Shown piece by piece: positions 53,545 to 62,157 of a DNA stretch of 64,000 bases. The first letter of the stretch is position 1. Each line of letters starts with the position of its first letter. Made by a program: the position numbers and the translations under genes. The notes beneath the pieces are model-generated. The model was given only the letters and a program-made list of their open reading frames with translations, did not search any database and was not told the origin of the DNA. The DNA comes from Geodermatophilus sp. DSM 44513 (GTDB lineage Bacteria; Actinomycetota; Actinomycetes; Mycobacteriales; Geodermatophilaceae): positions 930,001 through 994,000 of the forward strand of contig NZ_CP135963.1 of the NCBI RefSeq assembly GCF_032460525.1. Reading direction: 5' to 3'.

Positions 53545-55649
53545 GCACCGCGGCGCGACAGACCCCGGCCGCCACCGATCTCGGGGCACCCCTGCTGGAG
53601 GTGCGCGACCTGACGGTCACCTTCCCCGGTGAGGACGGTCCGGTCCCGGCGGTGCGCGGGGTCAGCTACACGCTGTCCCCGGGCGAGGTGCTGGGCATCG
53701 TCGGCGAGTCCGGCTCCGGCAAGTCCGTGTCGTCCCTGGCGGTCATGGGCCTGCTGCCGGCCTCCGCACGGGTGTCGGGGAGCGTGCGGCTGCACGGCCA
53801 GGAGCTCCTCGGCCTGCCCGACCGCGAGCTCACGCGCATCCGCGGCAGCCGGGTCGCCATGGTGTTCCAGGACCCGCTGTCCGCGCTCACCCCCGTGTAC
53901 ACGGTCGGCGACCAGATCGCGGAGACCGTGCAGGTGCACCAGGGGCTGTCCAAGGCCGCCGCCTCCCGCCGGGCGGCCGAGCTGCTCGACGCCGTCGGCA
54001 TCCCCAACGCCGCCGCCCGGGCGCGGGCCTACCCGCACGAGTTCTCCGGCGGCATGCGGCAGCGGGTGATGATCGCGATGGCGATCGCCAACGACCCCGA
54101 CGTCCTCATCGCCGACGAGCCGACCACGGCGCTGGACGTCACCATCCAGGCCCAGGTGCTCGAGCTGCTGGACACCGCCCGGCAGATGACGCACGCGGCC
54201 ACGGTCATGATCACCCACGACCTGGGCGTGGTCGCCGGCATCGCCGACCGGGTGGTCGTGATGTACGCGGGCAAGGCGGTGGAGAGCGGGCCGGTCGACC
54301 CGGTCTACGCCGACCCGCGGATGCCCTACACCATCGGGCTGCTCGGCTCGGTGCCGCGGCTGGACCGGCCCGACCAGCCGCTCACGCCGATCGAGGGCTC
54401 GCCGCCGAACGTCGGCCGGCTGCCCGCGGGCTGCCCCTTCGTGCCCCGCTGCCCGGTGCGCATCCCGCTGTGCTCGGACGTCGAGCCGGCGCTCGAGCCG
54501 GCCGCCGGGGGGCGTCAGCAGGCCGCCTGCCACCGCAGCGAGGAGATCGAGGCCGGCCGGATCGGCGGCTCGCCGGTCTTCCCGGTGCCGGAGATCGCCG
54601 CCGCACGCGTGCAGCTGCCGCGCGAGCAGCGCACCGCCGTGCTGGAGGTGCGCGACCTGGCCCGGCGCTACCCGGTGACGCTGGGCGTGGTGTTCCGCCG
54701 CACCGTGGGCACCATCACCGCCGTCGACGGCATCACCTTCGACGTCCGCGAGGGCGAGGCGCTGGGTCTGGTCGGCGAGTCCGGCTGCGGCAAGACGACG
54801 ACGATCATGCAGATCCTCGACCTGGCCCGCCCGCAGGAGGGCTCGGTCGCGGTGCTCGGGCGCGAACTCGGGTCCCTCGGCAAGGCCGAGCGCAAGCAGC
54901 TGCGCCGCGACGTGCAGGTGGTCTTCCAGGACCCGCTGGCCTCGCTGGACCCCCGGCTGCCGGTGGGCGACATCATCGACGAGCCGCTGCGCGCCTTCGG
55001 CGTCCCGGCCGGTGAGCGCCGCGACCGGGTGCGCGAGCTGCTGGCGCTGGTCGGGCTGAGCCCCGAGCACGGCAACCGCTACCCGGGGGACTTCTCCGGC
55101 GGGCAGCGGCAGCGCATCGGCATCGCCCGCGCCCTGGCGCTGGAGCCGCGGCTGCTGGTCCTCGACGAGCCGGTGTCGGCCCTGGACGTGTCCATCCAGG
55201 CCGGCGTGCTCAACCTGCTCGAGGACCTCAAGGCCCGGCTCGGGCTGGCCTACCTGTTCGTGGCCCACGACCTGTCGGTGGTGCGGCACATCGCCGACCG
55301 GGTGGCGGTCATGTACCTCGGGCGGCTGGTGGAGGTGGGCGCCTCGGCCGACGTGTTCGAGCGGCCCACCCACCCCTACACGCAGGCGCTGCTGTCCGCC
55401 GTCCCGATCCCCGACCCGGCGGCCGAGCGCCGGCGCTCGCGGATCCTCGTGCGCGGTGACCTGCCCAGCCCCGCCGACCTCCCCTCGGGGTGCCGGTTCC
55501 GCTCCCGCTGCCCGCTCTACACCGAGCTGGGCACCGACGAGCGCCGCCGCTGCGAGGAGGTCGACCCCGCGCTGGCCCACCACGGCGGCGGGCACGACCA
55601 GCAGGCCGCCTGCCACTGGGCCCGGGAGCGGCACGTGGTGCCGGAGTGA
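53541..55649 (+). CDS. Fused OppD-OppF ATPase (operon 2)
   Basis: 702 residues in one frame: an OppD-like half (Walker A GESGSGKS at 55-62, signature FSGGMRQRV, Walker [13 protein letters not shown]) with its own Cys tail (GCPFVPRCPVRIPLC...ACHR), a short linker, then an OppF-like half (Walker A GESGCGKT near 412-419, FSGGQRQRI, LLVLDEPVSALD) with another Cys tail (GCRFRSRCPLY...ACHW). All ATPase residues are intact in both halves. The fusion enforces one-to-one pairing. GTG start overlaps oppC by four. Confidence 0.95.
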   Translation: MSTAARQTPAATDLGAPLLEVRDLTVTFPGEDGPVPAVRGVSYTLSPGEVLGIVGESGSGKSVSSLAVMGLLPASARVSGSVRLHGQELLGLPDRELTRIRGSRVAMVFQDPLSALTPVYTVGDQIAETVQVHQGLSKAAASRRAAELLDAVGIPNAAARARAYPHEFSGGMRQRVMIAMAIANDPDVLIADEPTTALDVTIQAQVLELLDTARQMTHAATVMITHDLGVVAGIADRVVVMYAGKAVESGPVDPVYADPRMPYTIGLLGSVPRLDRPDQPLTPIEGSPPNVGRLPAGCPFVPRCPVRIPLCSDVEPALEPAAGGRQQAACHRSEEIEAGRIGGSPVFPVPEIAAARVQLPREQRTAVLEVRDLARRYPVTLGVVFRRTVGTITAVDGITFDVREGEALGLVGESGCGKTTTIMQILDLARPQEGSVAVLGRELGSLGKAERKQLRRDVQVVFQDPLASLDPRLPVGDIIDEPLRAFGVPAGERRDRVRELLALVGLSPEHGNRYPGDFSGGQRQRIGIARALALEPRLLVLDEPVSALDVSIQAGVLNLLEDLKARLGLAYLFVAHDLSVVRHIADRVAVMYLGRLVEVGASADVFERPTHPYTQALLSAVPIPDPAAERRRSRILVRGDLPSPADLPSGCRFRSRCPLYTELGTDERRRCEEVDPALAHHGGGHDQQAACHWARERHVVPE

Positions 55650-55705
55650 CCGGCGCCGCAGCGAGGAGGACCCGGACCGGTCGCCGCGGCGACGCGGCGG
55701 CGAGC

Positions 55706-55772
55706 GGGCGACGGGCACCCGTCGCCCACCGACACGGGCAGATGCCCCACCGCCCCCGCGACCAGCGGGGGC
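55706..55772 (+). terminator. Two stem-loops between the ATPase fusion and the SBP gene (operon 2)
   Basis: gggcgacggg/cccgtcgccc (55706-55727) and gcccccgc/gcgggggc (55752-55772), both perfect, in the 142-base gap before the SBP gene. They may protect or attenuate the mRNA so that the binding protein is expressed at its own level. Confidence 0.55.
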
Positions 55773-55791
55773 ACCGACCAGGGAGCGACAC

Positions 55792-57483
55792 TTGAGACTG
55801 AGAAGCCCGTTGCGGGCGGCTGCTGCGTGCACCGCCGTCACGCTGATCCTCACCGGCTGCGGCGGTGGGACGACCACCGAGGGCGGGGGCGGGACCGGCG
55901 AGGCCGCGCCCGCCACCGAGAACGAGATCAACCCGGTGGACCGCGCGGAGCTCACCGAGGGCGGCGACCTGCGCTGGGCCCTCACCGAGATCCCGCCGAA
56001 CTTCAACTACTACCAGTTCGACGGCACCCTGGCCGACAACGCCGACGTCATCGAGGCGCTCATGCCGACGGCGTTCCACTACGAGGCCGACGCGACCCCG
56101 GTCGTGGCCGAGGACTACTTCACCAGCATCGAGCTGACCAGCCAGGACCCCCAGCAGGTCACCTACGACATCAACCCGGACGCCACCTGGTCCGACGGCA
56201 CCCCGATCACCGCCGCGGACATGGTCGCCCAGTGGCAGGCCAGCAACGGGACGAACCCCGCCTACAACATCTCCTCCAGCAACGGGTGGGACCAGATCGA
56301 GTCCGTCGAGCCGGGGGAGAGCGACAAGCAGGCCGTCGTCACCTTCGCCAACCCCTATTCGGACTGGCAGGCGCTCTACAGCCCGCTGTACCCGGCGTCG
56401 ACCAACACCGACCCGGAGGTGTTCAACACCGGCTGGATCGAGCAGCCGCAGGTCACCGCCGGCCCGTTCCGGCTGCAGGGCATCGACCGCAACGCGCAGA
56501 CCATCACGCTGGAGCGCAACCCCGACTGGTGGGGCGAGCCGGCGCTCCTGGACCGGATCATCTACCGGGTCCTGGAGTCCGACGCGCAGATCGACGCGCT
56601 GCTCAACGGCGAGCTGGACTTCATCGAGATCGCCGCGGACGTCAACAAGCTGCAGCGCGCCCAGTCCGCCGAGGGCATCGCCATCCGCCGCGCCGGCGGA
56701 CCGAACTTCCGGCACATCACCATCAACGGCACCTCGCCGGTGCTCTCCGACGTCAACGTCCGCCAGGCGCTGGCCAAGGCCATCGACCGGCAGACCATCG
56801 CCGATGCGCTGATCGGCCCGCTCGGTGGGGACACCACCAAGCTGGACAACCACATCTTCATGACCAACCAGGAGGGCTACCAGGGCAACGCCGGGGAGCT
56901 CGCCGAGCCCGACGTCGCGGCGGCCAACGCGCAACTCGATGAGGCCGGCTGGACCCGCGAGGGCGAGGGCACCCGGACCAAGGACGGCCAGCCGCTGTCC
57001 ATCCGGATGGTCATCCCCTCCGGCGTGGCCGCCAGCGCGCAGGAGGCCCAGCTGATCCAGAGCATGCTGGCCCAGGTCGGGGCCGAGCTGCAGATCGAGA
57101 CGGTCGCGGCCAACGAGTTCTTCAACAGCTACGTGCTCATCGGCAACTACGACATGACGGTGTTCGCCTGGCTCGGGACGCCGTTCCCGATCAGCTCGAG
57201 TCAGTCCATCTACGCCGAGCCGCAGGGCGAGGAGATCCAGCAGAACTTCGCCCGCGTCGGCTCGCCGGAGATCGACCAGCTGCTCGACCAGGCCACCCAG
57301 GAGCTGGACCCGGCCCGGGCCCGCGAGCTGGCCAACCAGGCCGACGCGGAGATCTGGGAGATCGTGCACTCGCTGACGCTGTACCAGCGGCCGGACATCA
57401 TCGCGGCCACCGACCGGCTGGCCAACCTCGGCGCGCAGGGCTTCGCCAGCGAGCGGTACGAGGACATCGGCTTCACCAGCTGA
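55792..57483 (+). CDS. Peptide ABC transporter substrate-binding lipoprotein (operon 2), TTG start
   Basis: 563 residues, SBP family 5. TTG at 55792 is the only reasonable start: it has agggag 10 bases upstream and opens a signal peptide (LRLRSPLRAAAACTAVTLILTGC) with lipobox C23. Family pattern: DLRWALTEIPPNFNYYQFDGTL, TYDINPDATWSDGTPITAADMVAQW, LERNPDWWG, VRQALAKAIDRQTIADALIG. Similar in type to the operon 1 SBP but clearly different in sequence, so ligand ranges probably differ. It is last in its operon. Confidence 0.94.
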   Translation: MRLRSPLRAAAACTAVTLILTGCGGGTTTEGGGGTGEAAPATENEINPVDRAELTEGGDLRWALTEIPPNFNYYQFDGTLADNADVIEALMPTAFHYEADATPVVAEDYFTSIELTSQDPQQVTYDINPDATWSDGTPITAADMVAQWQASNGTNPAYNISSSNGWDQIESVEPGESDKQAVVTFANPYSDWQALYSPLYPASTNTDPEVFNTGWIEQPQVTAGPFRLQGIDRNAQTITLERNPDWWGEPALLDRIIYRVLESDAQIDALLNGELDFIEIAADVNKLQRAQSAEGIAIRRAGGPNFRHITINGTSPVLSDVNVRQALAKAIDRQTIADALIGPLGGDTTKLDNHIFMTNQEGYQGNAGELAEPDVAAANAQLDEAGWTREGEGTRTKDGQPLSIRMVIPSGVAASAQEAQLIQSMLAQVGAELQIETVAANEFFNSYVLIGNYDMTVFAWLGTPFPISSSQSIYAEPQGEEIQQNFARVGSPEIDQLLDQATQELDPARARELANQADAEIWEIVHSLTLYQRPDIIAATDRLANLGAQGFASERYEDIGFTS

Positions 57484-57494
57484 CCTGCGGCGGG

Positions 57495-57525
57495 CGGGAG
57501 GTCGGTGCGTGGCACCGGCCTCCCG
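57495..57525 (+). terminator. Hairpin terminator of operon 2
   Basis: cgggaggtcggtgc (57495-57508) pairs with gcaccggcctcccg (57512-57525) with one wobble and a three-base loop, 12 bases after the SBP stop. Confidence 0.7.
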
Positions 57526-57567
57526 CTCCGTGTCCGGGCCCGGGCGGCCTGCGGGAGGATGGACGGC

Positions 57568-58452
57568 GTGACGCCCTCCCGCCGCCTGCTGCTGGTGCAC
57601 GCCCACCCGGACGACGAGACGATCAACAACGGGGCCACCATGGCCCGCTACGTCGCCGAGGGCGCCCAGGTCACCCTGCTCACCTGCACCCTGGGCGAGG
57701 AGGGCGAGGTGCTGGTCCCCGAGCTGGCGCTGCTGGGCCCCGAGCACGCCGACCAGCTCGGCGGCTACCGGATCGGTGAGCTGCGGGCGGCGATGGACGC
57801 CCTCGGCGTCACCGACTGGCGCTTCCTCGGCGGCCCGGGCCGCTACCGGGACTCCGGGATGATGGGCACCCCGGCCAACGCGGCGCCGCGGGCGTTCTGG
57901 AACGCCGACCTCGACGAGGCGGTGGCGCACGCCGTGGCCGTGGTCCGCGAGGTCCGGCCGCAGGTGCTGGTCACCTACGACGAGAACGGCGGCTACGGCC
58001 ACCCCGACCACATCCAGGCCCACCGCGTCGCCATGGGCGCGGTCGATGCCGCCGCCGACCCCGGCTACCGCCCGGACCTCGGCCCGCCGTGGGACGTGGC
58101 CAAGGTCTACTGGTGCTGCGTGCCGCGCTCGGTCATGCGCCGGGGCATCGAGGCGATGACCGCGCAGGGGCAGGACTCGCCGTTCGCGTCGCTCGGCGAG
58201 GTGGACGACGTCCCCTTCGTCGTCCCGGACGAGCTGGTCGCCGCCGCGGTCGACGGGCGGGCGCACGCGGGCGCGAAGGAGGCGGCCATGCGGGCGCACG
58301 CCACCCAGATCACCGTCGACGGCCCGTTCTTCGCGCTGTCGAACAACCTGGGCCAGGAGGTGCTCGGCACCGAGTACTACCGGCTGGTGCGCGGGGAGCG
58401 GGGCACGGCCGACGGCTGGGAGGACGACCTGTTCGCCGGCCTGGACGCGTGA
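57568..58452 (+). CDS. mshB: Mycothiol biosynthesis deacetylase
   Basis: 294 residues. Removes acetyl from GlcNAc-inositol in mycothiol synthesis. Zn site H13-P-D-D16 ([19 protein letters not shown]) and H145 in [24 protein letters not shown] and [15 protein letters not shown] follow the Mycobacterium MshB pattern; length agrees. GTG at 57568 is preferred to the ATG at 57559 because gggagg then lies 9 bases upstream; the ATG would overlap it. Overlaps the next gene by four (GTGA). Confidence 0.94.
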   Translation: MTPSRRLLLVHAHPDDETINNGATMARYVAEGAQVTLLTCTLGEEGEVLVPELALLGPEHADQLGGYRIGELRAAMDALGVTDWRFLGGPGRYRDSGMMGTPANAAPRAFWNADLDEAVAHAVAVVREVRPQVLVTYDENGGYGHPDHIQAHRVAMGAVDAAADPGYRPDLGPPWDVAKVYWCCVPRSVMRRGIEAMTAQGQDSPFASLGEVDDVPFVVPDELVAAAVDGRAHAGAKEAAMRAHATQITVDGPFFALSNNLGQEVLGTEYYRLVRGERGTADGWEDDLFAGLDA

Positions 58453-58862
58453 TCCGGCGGGTGGGGGCGGGCCTGCTGGTCGTCGTCCTGGCCCTCTGGC
58501 TGGCGCTGGTGGAGGTCTTCTGGCTGCCGCTGCGCGTCGCCGGCGTGCTGGTGCCGGTGTCGGTGGCCGCCGCGGTCGCCGGCAACCTGCTGCTCGTCGG
58601 GCTGGCCGCGCGGCTCACCGGCTCCCGGCCGGCGGCGGTGCTGCCCGCGCTGGTCTGGCTGGTGGTCGCCGTGGGCGGCAGCATCCGGCGGCCCGAGGGC
58701 GACCTGCTGGTCACCGGTACGGGCGGCCTCGGCGTCGTCAGTCTGGCCTTCCTGCTCGCCGGGGTGGTGGCCGCGTCCTTCGCCGTCGGGAGGGTACTGG
58801 CCGCGCCCCGGGACGGCCTCAGCCCGGCGCCCGCCGGTAGTGGTAGCGGTGGTGCTCGATGA
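58449..58862 (+). CDS. Small four-TM membrane protein (DUF6113-like) coupled to mshB
   Basis: 137 residues with four hydrophobic segments ([78 protein letters not shown]). GTG start overlaps the mshB stop (GTGA). A similar small membrane protein follows mshB in many actinobacteria; role unknown. Its last 44 bases overlap the convergent GNAT gene. Confidence 0.75.
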   Translation: MIRRVGAGLLVVVLALWLALVEVFWLPLRVAGVLVPVSVAAAVAGNLLLVGLAARLTGSRPAAVLPALVWLVVAVGGSIRRPEGDLLVTGTGGLGVVSLAFLLAGVVAASFAVGRVLAAPRDGLSPAPAGSGSGGAR

Positions 58863-59574
58863 GCCCGGCCCGCCGGTAGAGCTCCCGCGCCGGCGCGTTG
58901 GACGCCGCGACCTGCAGGTACAGCCAGCGGGCCCCGCGGCCGGCCCCCCAGCGCTGCAGCGCGGCCATGACCGCGGTCGCCAGCCCCTGCCGGCGGTGCC
59001 GCTCGTCGACGGTGACCGCGGCGACCCCCAGCCACCCGTCGTCGACCACCCCGCGGCCGACCGCGGCGAGCGGGGCCGGCGGGGGGTCCCGGCGCACCGC
59101 GGCGAAGGCGACGTCCTCGGCGTTGGTCAGCACCGCGCGGGCCGTCGGCGGCAGCGGCCCGCCGCGGTGGCGGTAGCCGGCCAGCCAGGCGTCGTCCGGC
59201 TCGGGGGAGAGGGCCACCGGTACGCCGTCGGCGGCAGCGGGCGGGTCCAGCGGGGCCGTCAGCACCAGCACGTCCTCGTCGCGCTCCCACCCGGCCGCGG
59301 CGAACGCCGCGTCGGCGCCGCGGGCCTGCCGGCCGGCCAGCATCGCGGCCGGGCGCAGGTCGCGGTCCCGGTACCAGCGGGTCACGGCGTCCACGGCGTC
59401 GGGCAGGGGCCGCCCGGGGTCGCCCACGACCAGGGCGGAGTTGGCCCGGCCGGTGAAGCCGCCGCCGGCGCGCAGCAGCCAGTCGCCCAGGGAGCCCTCC
59501 TCGGGAGCCCGCCAGCCGCGGGCGGCCAGCCGCTCGAGGTCGGCGACGTCCAGGGGTGACCGGCGCTGTCCCAC
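58819..59574 (-). CDS. GNAT family N-acetyltransferase (two-domain)
   Basis: 251 residues. The C-terminal ~130 residues carry the catalytic GNAT domain (VTVDERHRRQGLATAVMAALQRWG, then [29 protein letters not shown]); the first ~110 (DLERLAARGWRAPEEGSLGDWLLRAGGGFTGRANSA) are the N-domain found in a well-populated actinobacterial group (similar to Mycobacterium Rv2867c/MshD-adjacent types). Not MshD itself: the mycothiol acetyltransferase has two full GNAT folds. Start at 59574; overlaps the DUF6113-like gene tail by 44 bases. Confidence 0.85.
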   Translation of the reverse strand: MGQRRSPLDVADLERLAARGWRAPEEGSLGDWLLRAGGGFTGRANSALVVGDPGRPLPDAVDAVTRWYRDRDLRPAAMLAGRQARGADAAFAAAGWERDEDVLVLTAPLDPPAAADGVPVALSPEPDDAWLAGYRHRGGPLPPTARAVLTNAEDVAFAAVRRDPPPAPLAAVGRGVVDDGWLGVAAVTVDERHRRQGLATAVMAALQRWGAGRGARWLYLQVAASNAPARELYRRAGLIEHHRYHYRRAPG

Positions 59575-59733
59575 GGTCGGTCATCCTGCGCCGTCCGGTC
59601 GCGTCCCACCCGGTGGGGTCCACCACGCCCCCCGTCGTCGTCCCAGCCGGGCCCCACGGGCCATACTGAGGACCGGAACGACCGGCTCCGCAGCCGGTGG
59701 AGCGACCCCGCACGTCCCCGGGAGGGAACCACC

Positions 59734-60060
59734 GTGACCTACGTCATCACCCAGGCCTGCGTCGACGTCCTCGACAAGGCGTGCATCGACGAGTGTCCGG
59801 TGGACTGCATCTACGAGGGCGACCGGATGCTCTACATCCACCCCGACGAGTGCGTCGACTGCGGCGCCTGCGAGCCGGTGTGCCCGGTGGAGGCCATCTA
59901 CTACGAGGACGACGTCCCGGACAAGTGGAAGGACTTCTACAACGCCAACGTGGAGTTCTTCTCCGACCTGGGCAGCCCCGGTGGCGCGGCGAAGACCGGC
60001 CGGGTCGGCAAGGACCACCCGCTGGTCGCCGCGCTCCCGCCGCAGGGCGAGGGGCACTGA
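59734..60060 (+). CDS. fdxA: Seven-iron ferredoxin
   Basis: 108 residues. Cluster ligands CIDECPVDCIYEG ([3Fe-4S] side) and CVDCGACEPVCPVEAIYYEDD ([4Fe-4S] side), the FdxA pattern; YEDDVPDKWKDFYNANVEFFSDLGSPGGAAK is the usual C-terminal extension. It carries low-potential electrons in the cytosol, possibly for sulfite reductase or P450s. GTG start with gggaggg upstream. Overlaps the dapC start (CTGA). Confidence 0.96.
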   Translation: MTYVITQACVDVLDKACIDECPVDCIYEGDRMLYIHPDECVDCGACEPVCPVEAIYYEDDVPDKWKDFYNANVEFFSDLGSPGGAAKTGRVGKDHPLVAALPPQGEGH

Positions 60061-61178
60061 CCGGCACGGCCGCGGGGACGGCGGCCGGCCGGCTGCCCGA
60101 CTTCCCCTGGGACTCCCTCACCGGGGCCCGCGCCACGGCGGCCCGGCACCCGGGCGGGGTCGTGGACCTCTCGATCGGGACCCCGGTCGACGACACCCCC
60201 GGACTGCTCGCCGCCGCGCTCGCCGGCGCCGGCAACGCGCCGGGCTACCCGACAGCCCTGGGCACCGCCGAGCTGCGGACGGCGGCGGCCGGGTGGCTGC
60301 AGCGCCGGCTCGGCGTCCGGCTGGCCGACCCGCTGGGCTCCGTCCCGTCGGTGGTGCCCACGGTCGGGTCCAAGGAGCTGGTCGCGCTGCTGCCGACCGT
60401 GCTGGGGCTGCGCGGCGCCGGCACGGTGCTGATCCCGGAGGTCGCCTACCCGACTTACGAGGTGGGCGCGGTGCTGGCCGGGCTCGCCGTGCGGCGCACC
60501 GACACCCCGCCGGACGACGCCACCGACGTGGTCCTGGTGTGGCTGAACTCCCCGGGCAACCCGCACGGCCGGGTGCTGACCGACGACGAGCTGCGTGCCT
60601 GGGCCGCCTGGGGCCGAGCGCACGGCGTCCCGGTCGTGGCCGACGAGTGCTACGCGACGCTCGGCTGGGACGTCGCCCCGCGGTCGCTGCTGCACCCCGC
60701 GGTCGCGGGGGCGGACCACACCGGCCTGCTGGCGGTGCACTCGCTGTCCAAGCAGTCGACCGCGGCGGGCTACCGCGGGGGGCTGCTGTCCGGCGACCCG
60801 GAGCTGGTCCGTCAGGTGTGGGAGGTGCGCCGGCACCTCGGGCTGCTGGTGCCCACCCCCGTGCAGGCCGCCATGGCCGCCGCGCTGGCCGACGACGCGC
60901 ACGTCGACGCGCAGCGGGAGCGCTACCGCGCCCGCCGCGCCCGACTGGCTCCCGCCGTCCGGGCCGCCGGGGCCCGCATCGACCACTCCGCGGCCGGGCT
61001 CTACCTGTGGGTGACCCGCGACGAGGACTGCTGGACGACGATCGACTGGCTGGCGGGCCTGGGCATCGTCGCCGCCCCCGGCTCCTTCTACGGCCCGGCC
61101 GGGGGGCGGCACGTCCGCCTGGCGCTCACCGCCACCGACGAGCGCATCGACGCCGCCGTGGAGCGCCTGACGGCATGA
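60057..61178 (+). CDS. dapC: Succinyldiaminopimelate transaminase (DapC), apparent CTG start
   Basis: 373 residues, class I/II aminotransferase. PLP Lys in LAVHSLSKQSTAAGYRGG (K232); WLNSPGNPHGRVL and DECYATLGWD are the cofactor-binding motifs; start LPDFPWDSLTGARATAARHPGGVVDLSIGTPVDDTP is DapC-like. Works in lysine/peptidoglycan synthesis. There is no ATG, GTG or TTG in frame between an upstream stop and the conserved N-terminus; a CTG overlaps the fdxA stop (CTGA) with gagggg 5 bases upstream. That is either a real CTG start or a changed ATG/GTG. The fdxA-dapC order is common in actinobacteria. Confidence 0.9.
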   Translation: MTGTAAGTAAGRLPDFPWDSLTGARATAARHPGGVVDLSIGTPVDDTPGLLAAALAGAGNAPGYPTALGTAELRTAAAGWLQRRLGVRLADPLGSVPSVVPTVGSKELVALLPTVLGLRGAGTVLIPEVAYPTYEVGAVLAGLAVRRTDTPPDDATDVVLVWLNSPGNPHGRVLTDDELRAWAAWGRAHGVPVVADECYATLGWDVAPRSLLHPAVAGADHTGLLAVHSLSKQSTAAGYRGGLLSGDPELVRQVWEVRRHLGLLVPTPVQAAMAAALADDAHVDAQRERYRARRARLAPAVRAAGARIDHSAAGLYLWVTRDEDCWTTIDWLAGLGIVAAPGSFYGPAGGRHVRLALTATDERIDAAVERLTA

Positions 61179-62065
61179 CTCCGGTGACCGTCCCGGCCAC
61201 CCTGGCCGCGGCAGTGGCCGACGTGCACGGGGCGGCCGGGCGCACCTGGCTCGCCGGGCTGCCCGACGCCGTGACCCGGTGCGCCGACCGCTGGGGGCTG
61301 ACCCTCGGCGAGCCCTACCCGGCCTCCTACCACTGGGTGGCGCCCGCGGTCCGGGACGACGGCTCGGCCGTCGTCCTCAAGCTGGGCCTGTCCGGCGACC
61401 TCGGCGCCGAGGCGGCCGCCCTGGCCGCCTGGGACGGGCAGGGCGCGGTGCGGCTGCTGGCCGGGCAGGACGACGACGGCACCGACGCGCTGCTGCTGCA
61501 GGCCGCCCGGCCGGGCACCGACCTGTGCGCCCTGCCCGACGAGGAGGCACTGCCGGTCCTCGCCGCGGTGGCCCGCCGGCTGCACGCCGGCGGGGCGGCG
61601 CGGCCGGCCGGTGTCCGCGACAGCGCCGACCGGGTGGCGCTGCTGCGCGCCGGGTCGCCGCTGGTGCCGCCCGGGCTCACCGGGCGGGCCGCGGACGTCC
61701 TCGAGCGGCTGCTGGCCACCGCCGCCCCCGCGGTGCTGTGCCACGGCGACCTGCACCACGCCAACGTGCTCCGCGACGGCGCCGGGTGGCTGGCCATCGA
61801 CCCGCACGGGGTCTGGGGCGAGCCGGCGCTGGACGCCGGCACGGCCCTGCACAACCCCCCGCGGGCGTGGGCGACCGTCCCGGACCTGCCCCGGCTGGTG
61901 CACCGGCGGGTGGCGCTGCTCGCCGACGGCCTGGGCGTCCCGGCGGCGCGGGTGCGGGCGTGGGGGCTGGTCAGCGCCGCCGTCGGCCTGGTCTGGACCG
62001 CCCAGGACCACGGCCGCACCGACGACGACGTCCTCGCGCTGGCCCTGGTCCTCGCCGGCGGGTGA
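61175..62065 (+). CDS. Aminoglycoside/hydroxyurea-type phosphotransferase
   Basis: 296 residues. Opens like APH(6)/hydroxyurea kinases (PATLAAAVADVHGAAGRTWLAGLPDAVTRCADRWGL). Catalytic loop HGDLHHANVL with H190, and metal-binding WLAIDPHGVWGEPALD. Could inactivate an aminoglycoside, but chromosomal relatives are often of unknown substrate. ATG overlaps the dapC stop (ATGA), so it is co-translated with a lysine gene for no clear reason. Confidence 0.88.
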   Translation: MTPVTVPATLAAAVADVHGAAGRTWLAGLPDAVTRCADRWGLTLGEPYPASYHWVAPAVRDDGSAVVLKLGLSGDLGAEAAALAAWDGQGAVRLLAGQDDDGTDALLLQAARPGTDLCALPDEEALPVLAAVARRLHAGGAARPAGVRDSADRVALLRAGSPLVPPGLTGRAADVLERLLATAAPAVLCHGDLHHANVLRDGAGWLAIDPHGVWGEPALDAGTALHNPPRAWATVPDLPRLVHRRVALLADGLGVPAARVRAWGLVSAAVGLVWTAQDHGRTDDDVLALALVLAGG

Positions 62066-62157
62066 CCGCGGCCCCGGCGCCGCGGTTGACAGCCCGCCGG
62101 GCAGCACCTGTGATGGAGGTCACCGGACACGGGCGCGGCCCGGACCTGGAGGGCGCG

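Noticed and set aside
53340..58299. Long minus-strand frames opposite operon 2 and mshB
   Set aside because: Antisense to intact transporter and mshB genes; amino-acid composition is that of a composition artefact.
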